Shown here: one piece after another, positions 42,221 through 51,714 of the stretch | Numbering within the stretch: the first letter of the stretch is position 1 | Layout of the letters: the number at the start of each line of letters is the position of its first letter | Source: Fischerella sp. PCC 9431 | GTDB taxonomy: Bacteria; Cyanobacteriota; Cyanobacteriia; Cyanobacteriales; Nostocaceae | NCBI RefSeq assembly: GCF_000447295.1 | Contig: NZ_KE650771.1 | Span: forward strand, 5,663,559 to 5,727,558 | DNA length: 64,000 nt | Direction: 5' to 3' | Made by a program: the position numbers and the translations under genes | Notes under the pieces: generated by a model | The model's database searches: none | What the model saw: only the letters and a program-made list of their open reading frames with translations | What the model was told of the DNA's origin: nothing

Positions 42221-43561
42221 CTAAAGTCGTAAATTCTTAGCACCAAAGCTGCTTGGCTTTTGAGATGTTTGATTTGGCAAAGGTTGGGCAAACTGATTGT
42301 TAGAAAGAATTGACAAAGCACGGTTATACTGAGGATCTTTGTTAGTTCCCAACAAATCAGGGTTAGATGCGAGCTGACGCTGTTGTTGCTCTGTCAATTC
42401 CAGTTTAATATCTGGTGCTATTCCCTTATGGTTAATATCTGTGCCTTTGGGAGTGTAGTAATGGGCAATGGTAATTGCTACACCAGAACCATCTGCAAGT
42501 TCATGTACTGACTGGACTAAGGCTTTACCAAAGGTTTGACTACCAATGACTGTTGCTCGTTTATTATCCTTAAGTGCGCCTGTAAGAATTTCACTCGCGC
42601 TGGCTGAGTTATTATCAACGAGTACTACTAAAGGACGATTTGTGAGGGCTGTGTGATTGGCTTTGCTTTCTTCACTACCACCTTTACGATCTACAGTGCG
42701 GACAATTGCACCATCATCCATCCACATCCGGGCAATTTCAATACTCGCTTGCAACAAACCACCAGGATTACCCCGTAAATCGAGTACAAAGCCATCTACT
42801 TGTTTAGCGTTCAAATCACGGATAGCCCGTTGCATCTGATCTGCGGCGTGGGCGCTGAATTCCCGTAAACGAATATAGCCAACTCGGCGACGACCTTCTT
42901 GTTTGAGAGCATAACGTACTGTTGGAACTTCAATCGTAGCTCGTGTCAATTTGAGATCAAAAGCACTACGACCATCTCTTTCTAATCGCAGAGTAACCAT
43001 AGTACCTGCTCTACCACGAATCAGTTTGGAGGCATCTTCGATTTTCATCTGGCTGGTGAGTTTACCATCAATTGCCACAATCTGATCCCCAGCTTTGATT
43101 CCGGCTTTGAGTGCTGGTGAATTTTCTAAGGCTTCTATAACAACTAACCGCTTGCTGTTTTCGTTCACCTCCATCCGAATACCAATCCCGGAGACTTCTC
43201 CTGATGTTTGATTGGTCAGGGATTCAAATTGTTTAGGGTCCATAAAGCGCGTATATGGATCTCCCAGCTTTTGCAGCGCTTCGCGGATTGCAGTGTAAGC
43301 TTCTTCGCGAGAAGAATAATTTCTGCTCAATAGGCTTTGTCTGATTGTTTGCCAGTTTTGGCGATTAAAAGAACCATCCACATATTCGCGGTTTACCAGT
43401 TGCCACACTTGGTCAACTACCTGTTTAGGGCTATCTTGTAGTGCTGCACGAACAGAACGACTCCAACCTGGCCCGAATGCAGATACTGTAGCTGTGGTGG
43501 CGATCGCTCCTCCAATTAAAGCTACTTGCAGTGGCGAGTAACGTTTTGCAGATTGTTTCAT
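42221..43561 (-). CDS. Carboxyl-terminal processing protease (S41)
   Basis: 446 aa from the ATG at 43561 (MKQSAKRYSPLQVALIGGAI); a TTG further out at 43603 is not favoured. A signal/anchor segment comes first, followed by the tail-specific protease fold with a PDZ domain (residues of about 110-200: SGIGIRMEVNENSKRLVVIE, then GIKAGDQIVAIDG). The S41 catalytic pair is Ser in VDNNSASASEILTGALKDNK and Lys in GSQTFGKALVQSV. Cyanobacteria have CtpA (D1 precursor processing), CtpB and CtpC; this is most like the CtpB/CtpC group, but I do not fix which. It acts in the periplasm or thylakoid lumen. Confidence 0.9.
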   Translation of the reverse strand: MKQSAKRYSPLQVALIGGAIATTATVSAFGPGWSRSVRAALQDSPKQVVDQVWQLVNREYVDGSFNRQNWQTIRQSLLSRNYSSREEAYTAIREALQKLGDPYTRFMDPKQFESLTNQTSGEVSGIGIRMEVNENSKRLVVIEALENSPALKAGIKAGDQIVAIDGKLTSQMKIEDASKLIRGRAGTMVTLRLERDGRSAFDLKLTRATIEVPTVRYALKQEGRRRVGYIRLREFSAHAADQMQRAIRDLNAKQVDGFVLDLRGNPGGLLQASIEIARMWMDDGAIVRTVDRKGGSEESKANHTALTNRPLVVLVDNNSASASEILTGALKDNKRATVIGSQTFGKALVQSVHELADGSGVAITIAHYYTPKGTDINHKGIAPDIKLELTEQQQRQLASNPDLLGTNKDPQYNRALSILSNNQFAQPLPNQTSQKPSSFGAKNLRL

Positions 43562-43874
43562 GTATATAAAGCTGGAATAATTGTGTGGTTGACAGTTTAG
43601 CAATCAGAAGCTCTGTAGAAAGTAATAAATTGTTCTGTCCGGCTATACTCCCTTCATTGTTGTTTTCCTTTAATATTGTCTTGAAAAAAATCGTAATAAT
43701 TATCAAGAAATTTTTCTCGCACTAGTCAACTTGCTCAGTCAGCTTACTGCATTCATATGACGCTTTCATCAGTGTCATAATTGCACTCATTATTACCTAA
43801 AATCTGTTATTGCTGGATGCATTAATTTTAATGATTAAAAAATAGAGGTAATTTAAATTTTATATAAAGTTCCT

Positions 43875-44567
43875 ATGAAACGTAAAGTTACAAAGCTTAA
43901 TAAAATTAACCGTAGAAATACTTTACTAAAAATGTGGGAAGTTTTACAAAAAATTAAAATTGTTTTGGGTGTTTTCCTTAGCATTTGGCTGGTGTTTACT
44001 ACTATAACTTTAGTCTCTGCATCCTCCAAGCCAGTAGACGCTTTTTTTGTACTTGGCGGTAGTATCCGTCGAGAAATTTTTGTTGCCCAGTTGATTAAAC
44101 AACATCCGCAAATCAAGACTTTAATTTCTCGTGGTTCCCCTGATCCCTGTATTTGGCTAATTTTTCAAAGGGAAGTTGCTCCACTGGCTAATGTTTGGTT
44201 GGAAAAGTGCGCTGATTCGACTTTCAGTAATTTCTACTATGGTATTCCGATTCTACGCCGTTGGCATGTGCATAAAGTCATGTTGATTACCTCTGGTACA
44301 CACTTAACACGGGCTAAGTGGCTGGCACAGATCATGTTAGGGGCGCATGGAATTTGGGTAGAGACAGAAACTGTACAAGAACAAGGTATTCCTGGTAATC
44401 GTGAATCTTGGGCAAAAACCGCGCTAGATGTTATCCGTAGCTTATTTTGGGCAGGATTAAGCCAAATTATTCAGCCAAAATGTGATCCATTGACAAAATT
44501 GACAGATGTAGACATGAAATTTTGGCAGCATCACAGTTTTAAATGTGAACACCAGGGGAATTTATAG
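43875..44567 (+). CDS. YdcF/SanA-family (DUF218) protein
   Basis: 230 aa from an ATG. One N-terminal membrane segment (about residues 32-52, LGVFLSIWLVFTTITLVSAS) is followed by the DUF218 fold: VDAFFVLGGSIRREIFVAQL, ISRGSPDPCIWLIF and VMLITSGTHLTRAKWLAQIM. Family members have been linked to envelope integrity and undecaprenyl-linked glycan pathways. It is probably anchored in the cytoplasmic membrane with its domain outside. It is convergent with recJ across a repeat block. Confidence 0.82.
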   Translation: MKRKVTKLNKINRRNTLLKMWEVLQKIKIVLGVFLSIWLVFTTITLVSASSKPVDAFFVLGGSIRREIFVAQLIKQHPQIKTLISRGSPDPCIWLIFQREVAPLANVWLEKCADSTFSNFYYGIPILRRWHVHKVMLITSGTHLTRAKWLAQIMLGAHGIWVETETVQEQGIPGNRESWAKTALDVIRSLFWAGLSQIIQPKCDPLTKLTDVDMKFWQHHSFKCEHQGNL

Positions 44568-44571
44568 TGGG

Positions 44572-44715
44572 AAAGAGGGAAGACGGACACGGAGACACGG
44601 GGACGCGGGGACACGGAGACGCGGGGACACGGAGACGCGGAGACACGGAGACACGGGGGACAAGGAAGACATGGGGGACAAGGGAGACAAGGGAGACAAG
44701 GGAGATGAGAAGAAT
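44572..44715. repeat. GACACGGRGAC-type short tandem repeats
   Basis: Variants of GACACGGGGACGCGG and GACACGGAGAC are repeated, then about four GACAAGGGA units. They fill the spacer between the convergent YdcF and recJ genes. Complementary TCCTTGTCC units occur inside recJ (about 45890-45916). Confidence 0.85.
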
Positions 44716-44735
44716 AACTAATGACAATTGACTAA

Positions 44736-47135
44736 CTAAATTGTTTGAATTGCGATCGCTTGAATAGTTGAGATGGGAACTTCGGTGAAATATTGGCGCT
44801 GAAATTGTTCTTCGCGAACAGCATCTAAAAATTTGACGATTGCGGTTTCTGCGAGTGTTGATTTCGTACTTGAATTTTGGCTGATTTGCAAATAACGATT
44901 CTGTGTTTGGATGGTAAAACCTAAGTGTCTTAATGCCCTAAAACCCATGTGTAAACTTTGATCACCAATGCTGAGTTTTTGCAAAAGTTGAACACGGGTG
45001 ACTAGTTGATTGGTGCGACTAAGATATTTGGCAATTCCTACCAAGGTCAGCCAAATTTGTTCTGGAGGTTGAGATTCTGCTTTAGACCATGCGATCGCCA
45101 ATGGTTGGTGATTGTGAAGCGATCGCCTCAACCATGCTCGTAAATCATCCCAGCTAGTAGGACATTCTTTCATCAAGAGTGGAGAAGTGCTTGATGTACT
45201 CGGTGTGCTTGGTGTGGTGATATGACGCCAGTCTAAAATTTGTATGGTATGCGGAGTTACTCTTGCAGATTGTTCACTAGAACGCACGGCAATTAAACGA
45301 ATTTCGTAACGTTTTTTGAAAGTATTGTAATCTAGTTCTGCGATGCAATCACAGCGTCCTGGTGGCAATTCATCTTTATAGTGTCCCCACCACACACCAG
45401 GGAACGGATTTTTGGTAGACTCATCCTGAATATCAAACTCGGTTTTAATATACTGGATCTTTTTACCCTGGGAATCTTGCTGATTGCGATGCCAAGCATT
45501 TTCAAACCAACAATTTTGAATCAGCAACTTCGGCACAGGATTACCCATTCCACAGGGTTCCAAAAGTTTTAATTCTAAAAATAATTCTTTCCCCAAATCT
45601 CCTACTGTCACCACTAAATCCACCTGTAATGTGGGTGTCAAAGTTGTACCACCCAAACTCTGTCGTAATTGTTGGTTAATTGCTTGTGTAAACAAAGGAA
45701 TATTTTCCACTGGTAAACTCAACCCCGCCGCATAAGGATGTCCACCAAAACGATGTAACAGATGGGCTTGGTTTTTAACCAGTTGGTATAAATCAACAGA
45801 ATTAACTGAACGCGCAGAACCACGAGCGAGGGATTGGGGAGCAGGGATTGGGGATTGGGAATTGGGAGAAAACCCAATTAAATTTCTTTCTTGTCCTCCT
45901 TGTCCTCCTTGTCCCTCCTCTCCTCCAACTCCTTCCGTACTTAACAAAATAGTCGGTCGTCCTGTCTCCTGTGCTACTTGCCCTGCGACTAATCCCAAGA
46001 CACCAACGGCCCATTGAGGATCGTCTAAAACAATGACGCTGGTGGTAGACAAGTCTATTTGGCTGATCTTTTGGTTGACTTGTTGAGCAACCTCTTTTTG
46101 TAGAGACTTACGACGGGAGTTGGCTAATTCTGTGGCTTCTGCTAGTTGATGAACTCGCGCTTGGTCACGACTTGTCAGTAATTCTACGCAGAAACTAGCA
46201 TCACCTTGAATCCGACTCACAGCATTGATCCGGGGACCAAGTCCGAAAGAAATATCTGTGGGGCGATCGCCACTTTTTTGACACAATTCCAACAATCGCC
46301 CTACCCCTGGACGTCGCCGTTGTGCAGGCGGTAGTTTAAAATCTGCTTGCAGTCGCCCAATTCCCAACTGTGCTAAATAGCGACAATCTCCACTCAACTG
46401 CACTAAGTCCGCAATTAATCCTACTGCGACTAAATCCAATAAATCTTCTAGCGCTTGTTGTGGAATAGTTGGCAACTTTTGATACAATGCTTCTATTAAC
46501 TTGTAAGCAACTGCCACTCCTGAAAGATGAAATAATTGATGGTCACTAGGCAAATACCGAGGGTTAATAATGGCTGTAACTGGTGGACGTTCTGCTGGTA
46601 AAGTATGATGATCTGTAACAATCACATCAATACCTAGCTGTTTTGCATAAATAATTTCATCAATATTTGTACTACCAGTATCACAAGTTACGATTAATTT
46701 ACATCCCTCATTTGCTAACTTATCTATGCCCTGATAGTTGAGTCCGTGGGATTCTATTAATCGATTTGGAATATAGTAAACTAACTGCAAATTCTGAATC
46801 AAAAACTGCCCCAGACCATCCCATAACACTGCTGTGGAGGTAATTCCATCAGCATCAAAGTCTCCCCAAATGGCTACTTTCTCACTAGTTTCCCATGCCT
46901 GTTGTAAGCGCTCCACTGCTAGATGCATTTCTTGCCCAAACTCAAATGGACTTGCAGATAAGTAATTTTTGGAATTAACAAAAGTGCCTATTTGTGGTAT
47001 CCCTCTTATACCGCGTTGCCATAATAACTGTGCTGCAAACTGTCCGCTAGATGCGGGTGTATACTGCTTGACAGCTTGTAGAAACCATTCTGGTAATTGT
47101 TCAGTTGATGTTAAAATCCACTGTTGTTCGGGCAT
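44736..47135 (-). CDS. recJ: Single-stranded-DNA-specific exonuclease RecJ
   Basis: 799 aa from an ATG. It degrades single-stranded DNA 5'-3' in recombination and mismatch repair. The DHH phosphoesterase motifs are visible: VAIWGDFDADGITSTAVLWD, VTCDTGSTN, VIVTDHHTLP, then the DHHA1 region HRFGGHPYAAGLSLPVENIP. An OB-fold follows (LLEPCGMGNPVPKLLIQNCW) and a cyanobacterial C-terminal extension of about 200 residues. Between the DHH and DHHA1 parts an extra stretch of about 36 residues (VGGEEGQGGQGGQERNLIGF, then SPNSQSPIPAPQS) is low complexity and encoded by short tandem repeats (about 45829-45936). The frame is kept, so the enzyme is probably active. Confidence 0.92.
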   Translation of the reverse strand: MPEQQWILTSTEQLPEWFLQAVKQYTPASSGQFAAQLLWQRGIRGIPQIGTFVNSKNYLSASPFEFGQEMHLAVERLQQAWETSEKVAIWGDFDADGITSTAVLWDGLGQFLIQNLQLVYYIPNRLIESHGLNYQGIDKLANEGCKLIVTCDTGSTNIDEIIYAKQLGIDVIVTDHHTLPAERPPVTAIINPRYLPSDHQLFHLSGVAVAYKLIEALYQKLPTIPQQALEDLLDLVAVGLIADLVQLSGDCRYLAQLGIGRLQADFKLPPAQRRRPGVGRLLELCQKSGDRPTDISFGLGPRINAVSRIQGDASFCVELLTSRDQARVHQLAEATELANSRRKSLQKEVAQQVNQKISQIDLSTTSVIVLDDPQWAVGVLGLVAGQVAQETGRPTILLSTEGVGGEEGQGGQGGQERNLIGFSPNSQSPIPAPQSLARGSARSVNSVDLYQLVKNQAHLLHRFGGHPYAAGLSLPVENIPLFTQAINQQLRQSLGGTTLTPTLQVDLVVTVGDLGKELFLELKLLEPCGMGNPVPKLLIQNCWFENAWHRNQQDSQGKKIQYIKTEFDIQDESTKNPFPGVWWGHYKDELPPGRCDCIAELDYNTFKKRYEIRLIAVRSSEQSARVTPHTIQILDWRHITTPSTPSTSSTSPLLMKECPTSWDDLRAWLRRSLHNHQPLAIAWSKAESQPPEQIWLTLVGIAKYLSRTNQLVTRVQLLQKLSIGDQSLHMGFRALRHLGFTIQTQNRYLQISQNSSTKSTLAETAIVKFLDAVREEQFQRQYFTEVPISTIQAIAIQTI
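45829..45936. repeat. Short tandem repeats inserted in frame within recJ
   Basis: On the plus strand: GGGATTGGGGAGCAGGGATT and GGGGATTGGGAATTGGG, then TCCTTGTCCTCCTTGTCCC. These are the same unit types that fill intergenic spacers at 3.6, 12.4 and 44.6 kb. They encode a Gly/Gln/Pro/Ser-rich linker in RecJ. Confidence 0.85.
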
Positions 47136-47235
47136 ACATATAAAAATTTTTTGTGGTATTACTTGGTGTCTTGGTGTCTTTGTGGTGATTAAAAAAAGTA
47201 TTTAAACCATATAGATACGAAGACACAAAGAACAT

Positions 47236-47868
47236 TTAAGTTACAGAATCTTCTTGCTGTTGAGATTCACTGATCAGGCCATTCAAGACAACTTCATTAG
47301 TAATACCTTCAGTTTTACGAGTGCGGATAGGACGCGATCGCTTGTAACCTGCTCTTTCTGCTTTTTGTCGTTCATAATCAATCAGCCTGCCATAATGTTC
47401 GTGCTTGCTTAAATTCATCGACAAGAAAACATGCTGACGGATATTACCAAAACCTTTACGGCTGAAAAATTTTATTGCTGGTACATTCTCTGGATCTGTG
47501 TCTACCAACATAAATCGCGCCCCATCTTCAATCATACGGGCAATGACGCTATCAACTAGTTTGTCACCTACACTGCGTCGCTGAAATTTCGGGCTGACTC
47601 CTAACCAAAGAATATATCCGTAAGTCCAGGATGCTTTGGTGATGATGGTTCCTAAAACAAATCCTGCGATTTGGTCATCAATTTCTGCAACTAAGCAGTA
47701 TTCTGGATCGGTGTTATAAAGTCCTATCACCTCCCATTCATCCCAACATCGATATAAATAGGGATACAAATCACTGGTAAATAGTTCTTCTCCTAAATGA
47801 TAAACAGGGGCTATATCATCTATTTCTAATTCGCGGACGTAAACCGTATCAAATTCTGCTGGATGCAT
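47236..47868 (-). CDS. GNAT-family N-acetyltransferase
   Basis: 210 aa from an ATG. The GNAT fold is clear: VYVRELEIDDIAPVYHLGEE, CLVAEIDDQIAGFVLGTII and the acetyl-CoA loop LGVSPKFQRRSVGDKLVDSV (near the R/Q-x-x-G-x-G/A pattern). It continues to FMLVDTDPENVPAIKFFSRK and GFGNIRQHVFLSMNLS. The closest pattern is RimI-like protein acetyltransferases. A basic C-terminal tail of about 50 residues (YERQKAERAGYKRSRPIRTR) is not part of the core and may bind nucleic acid or ribosomes. The acceptor is unknown. Confidence 0.88.
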   Translation of the reverse strand: MHPAEFDTVYVRELEIDDIAPVYHLGEELFTSDLYPYLYRCWDEWEVIGLYNTDPEYCLVAEIDDQIAGFVLGTIITKASWTYGYILWLGVSPKFQRRSVGDKLVDSVIARMIEDGARFMLVDTDPENVPAIKFFSRKGFGNIRQHVFLSMNLSKHEHYGRLIDYERQKAERAGYKRSRPIRTRKTEGITNEVVLNGLISESQQQEDSVT

Positions 47869-47998
47869 AAAATCATATTGTTAATTGTTGGTCAATACTC
47901 ATTAGTCATTCTCCTCATCTTCTCATCTCTCTTATTTTTTGTTATGCTTCAGTTTTCTCCTTTTTTAATAACTATTAAAATCTTTATTTATACATCTG

Positions 47999-48829
47999 TT
48001 ATAAAGATACTTCTTGAATATTAGCAATATTCATAAGGTTAGTATCCAAATCTTGGTTCGGAGAGTTTTCCTCTGATATTTGTGATCCCTGAGCATAAGT
48101 GCGATCGCATCTTTTGGCGAATTGACAATATTCACAGGTTTTACTACCTTCTGAAACTTGCGGAAAATCTTTTTTTTGCTGATAATCTTCTAGCCAATGG
48201 GTTAACTTAGTTAATAGTTGTTTTAGTTTCTTGGCAGTTTTTTTGTGTTGGATATCATTGTAGCTAAATTTAATACTTTGTGGTTTACCTTCAGATTGAA
48301 CAAACCAGTAGGTCATTGAAATATTTTCTGTTAAATAATCACTAGTTTCAGCTAATACGTACAAATAAAGGCGTGTCTGCCAATTTTGTTCAAGTTTGCG
48401 TTTATTAGGAAGTTTGGGATAAGTTTTCCAGTCGAAAATTTGTGCTTGCTGATTATCTGCAATCAGTAAATCGTAGACAACGGTCAGTAAATAATTTTGA
48501 ACTTGTAAGGTGCGGTAATGTTCGCTTTCGCGAAAAGTTTGACTATTACTAATAGGTGTTAGAATTTCTGGTGCTACATTTGCAAAACCTGTCATCCAAT
48601 TTTGCAATTGCGTATCTGTCTGCAAAAAACCATCAATAGGTAATCCGATCTCTCGCTGTTGCATCAACAGGTGAAAACGACTCCCTAAAGTCTGGTGTTC
48701 TTCTCGTTCTGGATCAGTAGGAGAATAGAGTTGTTCTAAGTAGGTGTGTTGAAACTGACGTGGACAACGTTCTAGCAGGTTAAGTTGTCCTTGGGAAAGT
48801 CGCAGAAGTTGAGTATGAGTAGATAGCAT
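47999..48829 (-). CDS. PD-(D/E)XK nuclease, Cas4/RecB-like with Fe-S cysteines
   Basis: 276 aa from an ATG. The N-terminus LSQGQLNLLERCPRQFQHTY carries the first cluster cysteine. Then come the nuclease motifs: GSRFHLLMQQRE (the H), QAQIFDWKTYPKLPNKR (the D-WKT, motif of PD-(D/E)XK) and WQTRLYLYVLAE (motif IV Q-x-x-x-Y). The end has CEYCQFAKRCDRTYAQG, with three more cysteines of a 4Fe-4S cluster. This is the RecB/Cas4/AddB nuclease layout. No cas genes or CRISPR repeats are near, so it is likely a DNA repair nuclease rather than a CRISPR adaptation protein. Confidence 0.85.
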   Translation of the reverse strand: MLSTHTQLLRLSQGQLNLLERCPRQFQHTYLEQLYSPTDPEREEHQTLGSRFHLLMQQREIGLPIDGFLQTDTQLQNWMTGFANVAPEILTPISNSQTFRESEHYRTLQVQNYLLTVVYDLLIADNQQAQIFDWKTYPKLPNKRKLEQNWQTRLYLYVLAETSDYLTENISMTYWFVQSEGKPQSIKFSYNDIQHKKTAKKLKQLLTKLTHWLEDYQQKKDFPQVSEGSKTCEYCQFAKRCDRTYAQGSQISEENSPNQDLDTNLMNIANIQEVSL

Positions 48830-49046
48830 TCTTTTAGATTAGCCTGAGAACTCTTGCAAGAGATGCAACGCGTGCATAGCGACTCCAAAAGAGTATCGCC
48901 TCTGGTGATGCGCTTCACGCAATCGCTTCATCTCAATTCATACAAACTTTACTTTAGATTAACATTAAGTCAAATATGATACCTTTTTGCTATAGTGCTT
49001 GTTGAGTAAAAAATACTGAGATAAGCAAAAGGCTGGGAAGTTAAAA

Positions 49047-49814
49047 ATGAAATTTGGGATTGACATGGGACATAACTGTCCTCCAGATACGGGTGCAGTC
49101 GGAATTGAAAAAGAAGATAAGTTAACCAAAGCGGTTGGTACGTTTTTGGTGCAAAAATTAGCAGCCGCAGGCCATAGTGTAATTAATTGTACTCCTACGA
49201 CAGCCACAACTGTGGGAGAATCACTGAGAAAACGAGTCGATAAAGCTAATAGCAATAATGTAGACGTCTTTGTGTCAATACATTTTAATGCTTTTAATGG
49301 GCAAGCTAACGGTACAGAAGTTTTTGCTATTAGTAACATATCTAAAGCGATCGCTCAGTCTGTTCTGAACCAAATTGTCAAACTCGGATTTAAAAATAAA
49401 GGAGTCAAAAGCACCCCATTTTTTGTCATTAAAAACACTTCCATGCCAGCTATTTTAGTGGAGTGTTGTTTTTGTGATTCCAAAGTAGATATGGATCGCT
49501 TCAATGCTGAAAAAATGGCTGAAGCTATCAAAGATGGATTAATTGGAGAATCAGACGCAGATGAACCAAAACCTGCTGAGGGGAAAAAATATTTCCTGAA
49601 AGTCACTCAAAAAACAGTCTTAAAACCTTCTACAGAACAATCATCTGAAATACCAAAAGAAGCTCTAGTGGATATTGAGCCTGGAGAATATCCTATTTTA
49701 GATTTCAGATATGAAGAAAGACACTATTGGGTAAAGTGGGTTGATAAAAGTAAAGCAAATCGAGATGAGCATTTTATTTTCGATGCATATGCAAAGGTTA
49801 TAGAAAAAGACTAG
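49047..49814 (+). CDS. N-acetylmuramoyl-L-alanine amidase (amidase_3)
   Basis: 255 aa from an ATG. Residues 1-170 are an amidase_3 domain: zinc ligand H9 (GIDMGHNCPPDTGAVGIEKE), a Glu in that same stretch, H79 (VFVSIHFNAFNGQANGTEVF) and catalytic E139 (PAILVECCFCDS). It cuts the amide between MurNAc and the peptide in peptidoglycan. The C-terminal 70 residues (YFLKVTQKTVLKPSTEQSSE) look like an SH3-type wall-binding domain. No signal peptide is present, so it is either released by another route or is of phage/lysis origin. The peptidoglycan-binding gene follows 208 bp downstream. Confidence 0.88.
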   Translation: MKFGIDMGHNCPPDTGAVGIEKEDKLTKAVGTFLVQKLAAAGHSVINCTPTTATTVGESLRKRVDKANSNNVDVFVSIHFNAFNGQANGTEVFAISNISKAIAQSVLNQIVKLGFKNKGVKSTPFFVIKNTSMPAILVECCFCDSKVDMDRFNAEKMAEAIKDGLIGESDADEPKPAEGKKYFLKVTQKTVLKPSTEQSSEIPKEALVDIEPGEYPILDFRYEERHYWVKWVDKSKANRDEHFIFDAYAKVIEKD

Positions 49815-50022
49815 TATTATTTGTTTTGCTAATTAATATGTATAAATTTTAGGTTGTTTCATAACTTAGCCAAGCTGTTCAGGATAAGTTTTTTGTTGAC
49901 TGAACTGCTAATTTGTGCTGCAAGCAATTTAAATTTATGCAAATGCGTAATTCTGAAAATGAGCGTTGTTTTACTAAGTAAAGAGAACTTAATTTTAGTT
50001 TTTGACCAGGGGATGAAATATT

Positions 50023-51003
50023 ATGCGTTTAGAAAACTTCTATCAAGCTAGTAAGCAAGCCAAAGATAATCAAGGTTCTTTGGATTATGGAATTGAAGCG
50101 ATCGCTGCTGATAAAGAATTAGCAACCCATATTCAACAGGTACTGGTTTGGTTGAATTTTCTTGATCCTCCTGCGGATGGACAATTTGGACGTATTTCTA
50201 GTGACGCACTTGTTGAATTTCAAGTAGCTATTTCTGCAATTCGTCCAGAAGTTGCTGACGAGAAAGGATTTTTAGGTTTAGCAACAGCCAAAGCTTTAAT
50301 AGAAAGCAAACCAAGTGATATTCCTGCACCTAAAATCGATTATTCTCTCAATAACCTAGCAGCTCGACTGATTAAATATATGGTAGAGATGAACTACCGC
50401 GTATCTGTAGGAGACAAGAAGTACAACATTATCTATGTTGAGGGAATGAATACAGATGGAACTCTCAATAGTGATACTCCCAACGAATTCAATGATCGCC
50501 GTATAGTCATTGAAATACCAAATGCGGATTCTAAACCAGTAATCAGAGGTAATTGGGAAGGAACAACAGAACCCGGTACTAGTTTCACCTACAATCCTAT
50601 GGGAGGTAGAGCAAAAGAATATGGAGCTGCCAGAATAGCTTTTGGACAGTATAAAGCTTGGGCAGTAGGCATTCATTACGGAGGTGGTTCAGATCCACAT
50701 GAAGCTTTAGTACAAAAGACACCGATTTCTGTATATCGCGACAAAAATAAAGACATGATGCGAACTGGCGATTTTCTCGATACAGGTGTCTTTGATATCA
50801 ACCAACACTGGGGATTTGATTATCCTCGTACTAATATTAAAGGTGCTAGTGCAGGGTGTTTGGTTGGACGTACCCGTGATGGCCATAGAGAATTTATGGC
50901 AATTATTAAACAAGATATACGTTATCAAAAAAACAAAGACTATTTATTTCATACCGCAGTGATTCCCGGTGATGAATTTCTAGCCAAATATCCTGCGAAA
51001 TAA
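50023..51003 (+). CDS. Peptidoglycan-binding protein with a putative L,D-transpeptidase-like domain
   Basis: 326 aa from an ATG preceded by AGGGGA. Residues of about 30-95 are a PG_binding_1 domain (HIQQVLVWLNFLDPPADGQF, then SSDALVEFQVA). A spacer follows and then a domain of about 200 residues that ends HWGFDYPRTNIKGASAGCLV with H262 and C279, followed by VGRTRDGHREF. The order H, then SxGC, then R resembles the YkuD L,D-transpeptidase signature, but the rest of that fold is not certain. No signal peptide is present. Together with the amidase upstream it may form a wall-cutting pair. Its exact reaction is not known. Confidence 0.65.
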   Translation: MRLENFYQASKQAKDNQGSLDYGIEAIAADKELATHIQQVLVWLNFLDPPADGQFGRISSDALVEFQVAISAIRPEVADEKGFLGLATAKALIESKPSDIPAPKIDYSLNNLAARLIKYMVEMNYRVSVGDKKYNIIYVEGMNTDGTLNSDTPNEFNDRRIVIEIPNADSKPVIRGNWEGTTEPGTSFTYNPMGGRAKEYGAARIAFGQYKAWAVGIHYGGGSDPHEALVQKTPISVYRDKNKDMMRTGDFLDTGVFDINQHWGFDYPRTNIKGASAGCLVGRTRDGHREFMAIIKQDIRYQKNKDYLFHTAVIPGDEFLAKYPAK

Positions 51004-51714
51004 TTAATAGACTAATATCTTGCACCAACCCCATATCCCGCCTCAGAATTAATTCTGAGGCTAATAGCTTAAGTCAGTTAAAACGGACTCAAACACTGTC
51101 CAGTCAGGCACATTTTTATCATCCTGAGACAGCAAAGGTTTTAGAATTTCCGAAAAATCTGCTTCTATCATATGTTGGTAGTGGCGAATGAAAAGATACT
51201 GCTAGGTATTCAGTAGTCGCAGTTTGCAATCTAGCTAGTAGTTAATCCATTAGATTTTATCAACTCCACAAGTTTTCCACTTTTTAGAGATATCTTTAAG
51301 CTAGAAGCAGTTCAAATACCGAATTCGCCTTCAATAAATTAACTTCAACATCTTTTTTACAAGGTGTTGCACATTGGAATGATTTGAAAAGAAGAATACT
51401 GTATTAAATCATTGAGTGATTGTGCAATACCTATTTTTTATTCTGAAGTGATTGTTATCAAAAAAGATGCTGTTTTCTAGAGCTTAGTATCAAGTCTGAA
51501 AAAATAGAAAGTATAAAATACCTTTATAGGTAGCAAAATATAACCAAAATAAAAAAATATATAAATATTCAATTACTGACCACAAAAACATTTATTGAAA
51601 CGAACTAAAAGACAAGAAATATAGTTTCTCTATTAAGTTTTTCAACACAACACTTTCACTTACTTAAGAGGGGTAATGCCTAAAATATAGCCCCATATTT
51701 GGAGGATATTTTCA
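51004..51714. other. Long intergenic region containing one composite hairpin repeat
   Basis: 711 bp. It contains a repeat (51038-51112) shared with 60.94-61.20 kb, then AT-rich sequence upstream of the SLH-fasciclin gene. The last 15 nt before that gene include a perfect Shine-Dalgarno, GGAGGA. No gene is seen. Confidence 0.6.
51038..51112. repeat. CCGCCTCAGAATTAATTCTG composite repeat, copy A
   Basis: A perfect palindrome of CCTCAGAATT and AATTCTGAGG, then GCTAATAGC, then AGTCAGTTAAAACGGACT, then CAAACACTGTCCAGTCAG. Copies B (60941-61014) and C (61152-61204) share the order and most of the sequence. Confidence 0.75.

Noticed and set aside
44539-44727. 62-codon minus-strand ORF in the YdcF-recJ spacer
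   Set aside because: It is a translation of the GACACGGGGAC repeats (VSPRLRVPASPCP).
47999-48829. Cas4 of a CRISPR system
   Set aside because: The domain layout resembles Cas4, but there are no repeats, spacers or other cas genes nearby; a repair nuclease is the simpler reading.
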